The position numbers and the translations under genes are program-made. Shown piece after piece: positions 55,181-64,000 of a stretch of 64,000 nucleotides of DNA (positions are counted from its first letter, which is position 1; each line of letters starts with the position of its first letter). The stretch covers positions 13,983,020-14,047,019 of the forward strand of contig NC_041019.1 in NCBI RefSeq assembly GCF_004193775.1, in the 5' to 3' direction. The notes beneath the pieces were generated by a model. That model did no database searches. It saw only the letters and a list, made by a program, of their open reading frames with translations, and was not told the DNA's origin. This DNA is from Glycine soja. Its lineage: Eukaryota; Streptophyta; Magnoliopsida; Fabales; Fabaceae.

Positions 55181-57330
55181 TACATAACATACTTATTTTT
55201 ATTGATTTATTTAATGAGAAAAAGATCACTGATAATGTAAAAAGTTTTACACCATCATCCAATCACAACTTATTATGCATGGTAAATTTATTGAATTTTA
55301 TTATAATTACTTTAAAGTCATATTAACGGCAAATTATAATTGAACAATAATACAAAAGTGTTTTACGCGGTTAGTATATGACCATTAAACTCTTATTTAA
55401 TATATTTGTTTATAACTAGAAAATGATATGAAATTTACATAAACTTATTAATAATAATAAAATATTATATAAAAGGAATTGTTTAACATTTTTACTAAAA
55501 TCAAAATGTGTAATGGATGTTGAAATATTCTATACTGGATACAAATATTTTATAATAAAAAACAAAAATATTATATTAATTTTTCTATATGAAAATTTAA
55601 TTTAATTAAATATTCTTAGAAATTTTAATTTACTTAACTATCAATGTTTAAAAGAAAAATATTCAAAAGATACTAATTAAAAATATGAACAAGTTATTTG
55701 TGAAACAAATCATACTTTATCAAATTCAAATTGAAAATCGTATGTGTAAAAACATATTGATAAGTGAGATTTCAATAAAATTTAATTTTGACTAATTAGT
55801 CCTTCTAGTTACAAGAGCTAACTAGAAAGCAAAAACAGCAAAAGGGAAAAACAAAAAAAAAAAATTACATCCGTGTAAAACCAATCTTCATGGCATCAGC
55901 TAGAAGGACTGGTATTCACCAAAAAAACATGTTAGAAGGACTAGAAGACTATCAGGAGGTTATAATAATTAGTGATCATAATTAAGGTTAGTGATCATAA
56001 TAATTTAACAACTCTTTAAATATTAGTGATCATAATAATTAATATGCTTGATATTATTGACTTAATTCACCACATTATTAAGGTTATATTTATAAAAAAT
56101 AATTTAAAAGTGAGCTGAAAATTAAAAAAAAAATTGGTAATTGAAAGTTAGTAATTCATAGTTGGTAACTAGCTAAAAACTTTAAAACAAGCTTGTTAAA
56201 TTATAAGTATTTGATAAAATTATATGTTAAAGTAAATGATGATAATGTAAAATGATAAATATGAACATATTTAAGATATTTTTATAATTTTAATTTTATG
56301 CTATTGAGAAAAAATATTTTTGAGGTAATTATAATTATAATTTTTAATTAATTTTCAAAATATTACAATTTTTTAGATAAATTATTTAATCACATTTTTT
56401 AGTTTCAATTATTATATGTCTTTATATTACGTATTTTACTATTTATATTATTATATCTCAAAATATCTCCAACCAAGTTTAAAACAAAATCAATTAACAT
56501 ACACTTAAATATATATCATAATTTTGTTAAGTTGATTGATGTAATAATTAAAATATCTTAAACTATAATTTTAAAATAATAAAATAAATAGTGTAATAGT
56601 CAAAATAAAAGGTGTCAGAAGAAGAGAAAAAAAATCCCAACTTATGTAAAAGAAAAAGGTAAGATGGAGATTTAATAAATACTTTAAGAGTTAAAAAAAA
56701 TAAAAGAGTAAAAATTTAAGGCTAGTATTTTAAAGAGGTTATTTGAATTAATGTCTAAAAAATATTATAAACTACTAAAAAAATTATTTGCCAAACACCA
56801 TTTTTAATTTTACCGTATTATTAGGTGGATGATACACTAATATATGGAAAACAAAAATGATTTATATACACTCAAATTTAATCTACACCTAAAGAAAAAA
56901 AAAGAGAGATAAAAATACACAAAAATATAGATGTAATCAATGATATAATGCGACAAAATAGAAATAAATAAATAAAAATTGTCAATTAAGTTATGTTGTT
57001 ATATAGTAGATTTCTACGTATCATTATTTTATTAAAAGCTAAATCTGTAAGAAAAGGTTGGCACCGAAGCTATAAAGTTATATTACCATTAGCTGGTTAA
57101 GTTTTAGTTGCATAGTTTTTTCAGGCCATTTCAATAAACAAAAACTTAAATTATTTTTTTATACAACAATTTTTTTATTACAACTTGTATGACATTATTG
57201 TTTTCATTTTTCGCCGTCACCTCTTATCGTATCTTCCATGCTTATTATTGTACAATTTCTCTTGAGCAAAAGTCTCGAAGGCTTTCTATTAAAATCAGAA
57301 TCCAAATCCAAATCAAAATCAAAATTAAAT
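55181..57330. other. AT-rich intergenic DNA
   Basis: About 2.1 kb of strongly AT-rich sequence without recognisable genes, terminal repeats or target duplications. It includes the far promoter of the reticulon-like gene. Confidence 0.5.
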
Positions 57331-57333
57331 ACA

Positions 57334-57340
57334 TATAAAA
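57334..57340 (+). promoter_or_regulatory. Possible TATA box of the reticulon-like gene
   Basis: TATAAAA, about 100 bp upstream of the pyrimidine-rich leader (57460-57520). It is the best match in this region; not proven. Confidence 0.35.
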
Positions 57341-57439
57341 TGAGAAACATATGATATGGTGTGGTTGGTAGTTGACTAGTTGCAAGTTAGTGAGTTCAGT
57401 TATTAAGCTCTTTTGGCATGCTTCTTGTTGGACATAGGA

Positions 57440-58927
57440 TAAACTTTTAGTGCCACAATAACACCCTATCTCTCTCTCTTTCTCTGTCTGCCTCTCCCTT
57501 TGTTTCAATTTCCCCCTGCTTATTCTGGTTAGTGAATTTCATTTGCTTATGATGCTGAATTTTGTTCTTTCTTCTATAAATTGCTGTTGTTGGTGTGTTT
57601 CTCTTTTGCTTGGTGGTTTAAATTTATGTGTGGTGGTTTCTGTTTGTGACGGGAGTTTTCTACTTTGTGGGAATTTGGTGGAAGGAATCTTTTATTTGTA
57701 GGTGAATGATGGGGCATAAAATTTGACTTCATTTTTCTTTTATGACACATGTCAAAAGTTCTTGATATCTGTGGATTAAAAAAAGAATCTATGGTACCCG
57801 TTTTCCTTTTTGCTTTCCCGATTATATATATGCTGAAGCGAGTTCTTTTCTGATTTTTTATTTTATTTTTAATTTCAGTAGTTTGATTATGATTTTTTTT
57901 TATCGGTGGTTAATGTTAGTTTGTTAGTTGTAAGTTTTTGTTAGTATTTTTGTCTTTGATTATATTTTTATGATTTCATCTCGTTGTCCTTTTGGGTGAT
58001 TGATTTTCCTCAATAGGATTTGTAGTTTCAGAATCTTGGCTACAGCAATAAATAATGATTTAGATTTGTTTACATTTCTGAAACGAGGCTTTCTACTGAA
58101 TGAGGTGTGGAGGGTTGTAATTTAAAAATGAAATATTAATCTTGAGGAATAGTAAAAGGAGTGTAGTGTTAGGATTTGAAGACAAAAGGAGTTTCAAGCA
58201 TTGAAGGGCTCTGTTATGACAGAGGGATTTAAGGCTTGTTTGAAGAATTGGGGCTGAAAAGATTGAAATACTAAATTAATCTTGAGTAGTTGTGAAACAA
58301 GTGTAGTGCTAGGATTTAAAGACAAAAGGAGTTACAGGCTTTAAATGGCTCTGTTACGAGTTATGACAGGAATTTAAGCTTTGATTTGCAGAATGGAGGC
58401 TGGAAAGAATGAAATACTGACCAAGTACTTGATCATTGAGGCTTTGATATCATGTGCAGAACCAAATCAATCCAAGAGCTTCAGCTGTTGCATGCAAAGC
58501 AAGAAATAATAAAAATCACCATAGAAACTCTATTTTCTACTGGAGAAACTAGGAATCCAAGATCCACCAGTAATGATTACAAGATGAGCCTAACACTCAA
58601 TGACGGAATACCGTTGATTTGGCAAACTTGATTAATTTTAACATGCAGGAAGATTAAATTGTGTTCTTAGATGTGTTTTGGCTGTGACCTACAAGAACTT
58701 TTTTTTTTGTTGGATGGTTTTAACAATTGCATAATTTATGAATTTTTAATTTGAACTTAGCGATATGGACACTTCTTATGTTATGACTCAAAAAAAATTG
58801 AGCCTTGTACATTATGTGTTGGCTTTCTCCTATATGATATCAATAGTGACACCCTTGTGTTTTGTATAAGAACTATCATGTACATTCTTTGATAATGATA
58901 TTTATGGTTCTTGCTAGCACAGGAACA
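57440..58927 (+). other. 5'UTR exon and 5'UTR intron of the reticulon-like gene
   Basis: A CT-rich leader (CTCTCTCTTTCTCTGTCTG, about 57469-57487) ends at a donor GTTAGTG (57528). The next good acceptor before the start codon is TTGCTAG (58911-58917) or CACAG (58918-58922). This implies a leader intron of about 1.4 kb, common in plant reticulon genes. The transcript start is estimated. Confidence 0.6.
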
Positions 58928-61649
58928 ATGTCTGAGAAAACCACAGCTGATAACCTTATTGAAAATCTTGTGGACACATTTGTTGATAAGAAAAAATCTG
59001 TATCATTCTTTGAGGATGATAAGTCAGACTCAGTGAGTTCTCAGATCAATAGACTGTTTGGACGCCAGAAACCCGTGCACCATGTTTTAGGGGGTGGAAA
59101 ATGTATGGTATTTATAGTCAATTTATGGTAAAATGTACAGCATTTGCATGAACTAAACCCATTTAAATCATTTTTGTTTCTGTGTGTGCCTTTGAATGTC
59201 ATAGCTGCGGATGTCTTGTTATGGAGGAACAAGAAGATTTCTGCTAGTGTTTTAACAAGTGCAACAATTGTATGGGTGCTTTTCGAATGGCTTAATTATA
59301 ATTTTCTTACTATTTTATGCTTTGCTTTGGTTCTTGTCATGCTTGCCCAGTTTCTATGGTCAAATGCTTCCGGCATGTTTAACAGGTTATTCATGCATCT
59401 TTACATCTTTTTATTTTCCTTAACTTATGTGGATGTGTTACTCAACTTTACAGCTTTAATTAAGTATTACTTGTTCTTTATGTTGACAGTTCACCGTCTA
59501 ATGTACCCCGTCTTGTTCTCCCAGAAGAACTCTTTGTGAACATTGCAACTGTGGTTGGTGGTAAGGTTAACATGGGCTTGAGGTTTCTTCAAGATGCTGC
59601 CTGTGGAGGAAACTTGAAGCAGTTTCTTGTTGTATGTTTGCAATTGTGTTTAATATTGTCATTTACCATTCAAACACAAGCCCAAAATTCTTTAGTTTTT
59701 GACTTCCGTGTTCAGTGCTTTTTTTTCAATTAATTCCTTTTACTTTTAAGTTTTCTACATACTTTTTAGATAGTTACATTATTTATAGTTGCTTGTTTAA
59801 TCTTTTCTTATTTAGTAAGCTCTATATTGATCTAACATTGACAACACTTAATGAATTGCTGTGTGATTCCATTGTAAGATTGTATTCCATACATTCTCAC
59901 CTTGTTCAGTCTGTTGACATCCATCACAGGATCTTCCATGCTGCATCAGCAAAATAGAAGTCACTTTAGAGTCAATTAAGAATGCTTTTGTAAAACCTGG
60001 GAACTAAATTCAGTTAGGACTTTCCAGTGTAGTACACCCTATTTTAAGGCATAAAATTTATGGGCATTCAGAATTAACAAGAACTCTAAGTAACTGATGT
60101 CATATTGAAAAAGATAAGTTGCTTGAGGTTGTGAATACTTTCATGTAAACTAAACCTTATGCAGCAATAGTCATTTCTCTTAAGCTGTCTATAATTGTGT
60201 GTTATGTGGTAATGCCTCATTATGTCATATTGTTGTCATCAGAGATGTGAACATTATTTTGCTAGGAGACTGGAGTTGGAACCAAATGGAGGTGTGTGAG
60301 AGGGGAAAAAACTGAAGACCACGGGATGGTATACACTGAATTTGGGGGGGGGGGGGGTTAACAAATAAATAAAGAAATTTGGTTTTTCTTGATTCAGTGT
60401 ATCATATTTATATAACAAATTAACAATATGAATGGTTAAGTATCTTGAATGCACAACCATAAGCTCTACCATTTGCAGCTTGTTTTTAACCATTTCTATA
60501 CCTTAAACAAATTTATTTCTACATGCAGAAAAGAAAAGTTACATCTATTTTTCAATGAATTTTTGTGATTAATGGTCAAAACTTCCCCAGGTTGTTGGAT
60601 GTTTGTTTGCTGGTGCTGTGATCGGGACCTGGTTCAATTTTATTTCTGTCATCTATATTGGTGAGAGACCTGCTTCCTTTGGTTCTTTTGATACATCCAC
60701 TATTCTTTTCATTCATACATTCTCCCACATTTTTGCATATATTATTAAGATTATTTGCCTTGTGATTTATCTGTCATGGGTTCTAGTTGTTGAAATGGCC
60801 TCACCACTCATAGGGGTAAAGGTTTTATACATAATACATTTGAGCTTCCCTAGACCCCACAGCAGTGGTCTGCAAGTTTGAAAAGGTATACTTTTATGTT
60901 TCAACTAACCCTATGAAATCTTTCCTCCACAAAACATAAGCAGTTGAAATTGTATAACACTAAAAGACAGCCTTAACTTCATGATGCAAAGTAAGGTTGG
61001 TCTATTGGTGAAGGGAGAAAGGAAGGGGGGAGAGGTTGCAGGTTAGAATCCCTCTGCTAAAAAAAACTCAAAATACTAACAATTAACATTTGCCGACAAA
61101 AAAAAGGGTAGGGAAGATTGAAACAGCTACCATAAACAGTAAAACGAATCTGCATCACCACTGTGTGTGATGGGAAATGGGGTGAGATATATTTGAGGTA
61201 AGATGCAGGGGTGGAGAAATTTTGATGTTTAGCAACATGGTGGACTACAAAAGCTCACCTAGTTAAGTCAGTGCTTTCTGATAATATGCCATTTCAAGAC
61301 AAGAACTGAATCTGGTTTATAAACAAATATGGGCCAAAGCCAAAGTTCATGTATATTGTTTTGTGGATCTAGTTCTGCATAACATTTCCATGACACCTTT
61401 TGGAGTTCCAATGATGTTTCTCCACTTCCATTTGACTGTTCATGTTATACTTGATTGCTGAAACAATTTTTTTTTTGCTCTTAAGGTTTTGTTGCTGCAC
61501 ATACACTTCCAGTTCTCTATGAGAAGTATGAGGATGAAGTTGACAACTTTGTATACAAGGTCCTTGGTCAGATGCAAAATCAATATCGAAATTTGGATAC
61601 CAGTGTGCTCAGCAAAATCCCCAAGGGAAAAGGGAAGAAACATGAATAG
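58928..61649 (+). CDS. RTNLB: Reticulon-like protein, RTNLB family (five exons, complete)
   Basis: Reticulons bend the ER membrane into tubules. Coding exons: 58928-59102, 59205-59385, 59490-59631, 60591-60660 and 61486-61649. All introns are GT-AG and the total of 732 nt gives 243 residues. The acidic/Ser-rich N-terminus (MSEKTTADNLIENLVDTFVD) leads into the reticulon domain at INRLFGRQKPVHHVLGGGKS. Two long hydrophobic hairpins follow: one at VLTSATIVWVLFEWLNYNFL and the next 20 residues, one at VVGCLFAGAVIGTWFNFISV continuing to FVAAHTLPVLYEKYED. The C-terminus ends KGKGKKHE, with lysines at -4 and -3 as in a KKXX ER-retrieval signal. The length is normal for plant RTNLBs. The start ATG is the first in frame after the leader intron. 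The N-terminus varies between paralogues, so the exact RTNLB number is not assigned. Confidence 0.94.
60344..60357 (+). repeat. G14 homopolymer in RTNLB intron
   Basis: An uninterrupted run of 14 G in the third coding intron, the only long G run in an otherwise AT-rich region. It may be unstable or a sequencing artefact in length. Confidence 0.9.
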
Positions 61650-61780
61650 GTTTATCCTTATGGCTTGTGTAAATTAATTTGACATTCAATGCCCATCTGA
61701 ACACATTATGGCAGTTGAGAATGGTGGAAGAAGGTAACAAGAGGGATCAAAATATTTCTTCCATATGAATGATAGAGTGG

Positions 61781-61790
61781 AATAAATAAA
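61781..61790 (+). terminator. Poly(A) signal of the reticulon-like gene
   Basis: AATAAATAAA, two overlapping AATAAA signals about 135 bp after the stop codon. Confidence 0.7.
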
Positions 61791-62109
61791 ATTGCATTTA
61801 TAGTTGTAGTACTTATTGTTCCTTTACCTAAGTTGTGATCTTGAAATGTTGTTATCTCATTACTTGGCCAGGCCAGAGACTACATTGGTGGCTGTTGCAA
61901 ACTTGTGACGGCACTTCAAAGGCAGGTTGTCATATGTGTATTTGGACTAACCACATTGTTAATTTTGTGGAGGTCGATGAGCACTGCTCATCACTGGATA
62001 TTGTATTGGGTTAAGTGGGTTTACAAGTAAACCACCGCAATTATTTGTTAACATACACGCCTTGTTTTTTTTTAGGAGAAGTGCATTAGCTAGACACACC
62101 TTGAGTGTA

Positions 62110-62720
62110 TTCAAGGCTGCTCTTGAGATTTTATGGGTCCAAGGCGAAAAGTAATTAGATGTTTTTTATATTTAAGTATTTAAAAAATATAAATATATAT
62201 TGCATAAAAAATAGACATGTAATTTCATTATAATTTGTTTCATTCAATATAAAAACATAATTTTAATAAATCTCAAATAGATATATCGCATTTTTTATGT
62301 TATAATCTATTGTTCACTTATTTTTATAAAAAAATACATAAAACAAATATTTACGTATAAGGTCGGCATGATAATGAGACGGATCAGGGATAGGTTTTAT
62401 TCTTTCTGTTCCCATTCACATCCCTATAGATGACAAGATATGTTCAGGTTTAAAAGAGATAAACTTATATTTTTTAAATTCATTCTCATCTCAGTTGAGT
62501 TTTATCATATTTAGGTAAACTTATGCGGAATTTATAGTATTTTTTATAAATTTAATTTACCTATATCTTTTTAAAATATTAATTTGTGTGTGTGAATTTT
62601 GTTTTACATTTCTAATAATTTTTTTTTTGCATTGAGTCATCCTTAATAAAATAAAAAATGTTTTTGATCCTTATTATTTTGTTTTACTTCATCTAATACA
62701 CCTATTTTTTTGGTTTTTGT
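62110..62720. repeat. Diverged copy of the MULE-like repeat at 21423
   Basis: GCTCTTGAGATTTTATGGG and then AT-rich sequence including AATCTCAAATAGATATATCGC and GGCATGATAATGAGACGG parallel the 21423-22374 element in the same order. The outer ends were not defined. Confidence 0.6.
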
Positions 62721-63330
62721 CCCTAAAATATGTAGATAATTTGTTATTAGTCCCTAAATATGCACACACACACACATTAACACATTCACTTATTTTTTTA
62801 GAAGAAGTACATTAGCAACCTACACCTTGATGTATTTTAAGATCAAATATAGTTCCAGTTTGTTAACATATTCATTCTAAGAAATAAGTAAGCATACAAT
62901 AGTAAATTTCATACATATTTACTAATATACACGCACTTGTTTTATTTTTACACACGCAATTCTTCAATGTTCATTATGTGATATATTTCAAACTATTTTA
63001 AACATTGAATAAAGTAAAATCAGTGGTTATAGTTTGATACATAAACTTAAAAATCTGTTAACATTTTATCACTCTTAAATATGAAACAAAATAAATTTGG
63101 TCGACCATTAAATGTTAGGTTTTATTTATGGTCAAATTTTTTGTTTGAGTACATTAATTATTTTAAAGTTGTATAAAATAAAATATGTTAATTAAGCATT
63201 TTGTTAGAATGTGATGTTCATAATGCGGACTTATTTCCAATAGATGAATAAATAAGCATGTTGAAGGATAAATTTATGCACTATTTAGAGTCTTACTCCA
63301 GGATAGGCTTTTGAATAAGTTCTCTTGATT
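62721..63330. other. AT-rich DNA, nothing recognised
   Basis: Contains a short (AC)n run at about 62765. No coding homology or terminal structure recognised. Confidence 0.4.
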
Positions 63331-63333
63331 GTT

Positions 63334-63907
63334 AGTAGGGGTGGGAATAGGGCAGGCCGGTTTACAAGGGCCTACGAACTGGTCTGAACTGTCCTATTTA
63401 ATTAAAAGGTTAGGCTTAAGTTTTTTTAAAAGCCTATTAAATTAAATAGACCAGACTTAGGCTTATTAAAAAGCCTTATAAGCCTGATAGGCCGGCCTAT
63501 ATATATATATATATATACTTATATTATTTTTTGGGTATAATTAATTTTTTTTTAAAACTATTAGACTTCGATTACACATTACTGCTCCATAACTTCTATT
63601 CCTATAATCAAGTAAGACTTTAATTACAATTTAGGTGTGAGTCATGTGTCCCTTTATATTTCTCATTATTTTTATTGGCTTTCCTATTTCTGTTAACGTT
63701 TCCTTTTCCTTTAATTTTCCTATTATGTTCTTACTCTAGAGCAAAGGGATACTAAAGATCTAATGTAAAGAAGACTTTTAAAAAGGCTATCAGAGTATCA
63801 GGCCAGGCTAGACTTCCAAAAAGGTCAGGCTGAGCCAAAATAAAAGTCTTTGATAGGCTATAGGTCAGACTCAGATCTCAAAAATTCATCGTAGGCTAGG
63901 CTCAGGC
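63334..63907. repeat. Dispersed repeat with AGGCCGGCCTAT words
   Basis: Begins AGTAGGGGTGGGAATAGGG and is built from GGCAGGCCGG, AGGCCTA and AAGCCTATTAAA-like words in both orientations, with an (AT)n tract at about 63497-63518. It looks like a non-autonomous DNA element, cut on its right by the CACTA end at 63908. Confidence 0.5.
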
Positions 63908-64000
63908 CACTACCACAATTTTTAGATATAACATCGGACGGTTAACATCGGTTATTCACAAAACCGATGTTAACAAAAGCGCGGTGGCATTTTTGTAAAT
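63908..64000. mobile_element. CACTA-3: left end of another CACTA element
   Basis: CACTACCACAATTTTTAG at 63908 followed by AACATCGG / CCGATGTT repeats (AACATCGGTTATTCAC, AAAACCGATGTTAAC) fits a CACTA terminus with subterminal motifs. The element continues beyond the window, so only the end is seen. Confidence 0.65.

Noticed and set aside
60254..60493. Minus-strand open frame through the G14 run
   Set aside because: A proline run created by the homopolymer inside an intron.

Overview
The window is plant nuclear DNA, most likely from a legume such as soybean (Glycine) or a close relative. The host genes have plant-type introns and chloroplast or ER products, and the intergenic DNA is AT-rich. 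Nearly everything between the two host genes is transposon. The species call is an inference from recognised element styles (CACTA elements carrying gene fragments, solo LTRs of about 0.95 kb with GTAATCGATTAC motifs, a long Ogre-like gypsy element). It was not tested by a search.

Only two host genes look real. At the left edge, on the minus strand, is exon 1 of PSBP, the 23-kDa oxygen-evolving-complex protein; the rest lies outside the window. At the right (about 57.4-61.8 kb, plus strand) is a complete reticulon-like (RTNLB) gene with five coding exons and a 5'UTR intron. The exon sizes sum to an open 243-codon frame plus stop.

Between them are stacked mobile elements. (1) 1.03-6.87 kb: a decayed hAT element whose transposase gene is split by a 955-bp solo LTR. 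(2) 7.11-30.16 kb: an old minus-strand copia element (copia-1) blown apart by later insertions. These are a 12-kb CACTA element (8102-20128), a MULE-like element (21423-22374), a 942-bp solo LTR (23479-24420) and a 3.3-kb solo LTR (25149-28479) that holds a hAT MITE. The CACTA element itself hosts a whole copia element (copia-2, 12325-17342). (3) 32.0-53.0 kb: a second CACTA element. Its TNP2-type transposase is cut by an Ogre-like gypsy element whose 5' LTR contains two further solo LTRs and whose 3' LTR is missing. (4) 53.2-55.2 kb: a CACTA-like terminus and a LINE reverse-transcriptase fragment. (5) 62-64 kb: dispersed repeats and the first 93 bases of a third CACTA element.

The most striking content is captured host gene pieces inside the two CACTA elements. 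The first carries exons of Rab GDI, cyclophilin-40 and a shaggy/GSK3-like kinase, all on one strand. The second carries pieces of VPS13, histidine kinase 5 and phosphoinositide phospholipase C. Many capture edges fall near introns with intact splice sites.

No complete, undamaged transposase or retrotransposon polyprotein remains. Most premature stops are explained by C-to-T or G-to-A change, as expected for methylated, silenced repeats. Seven insertions were dated relative to one another by finding their target-site duplications directly in the sequence.
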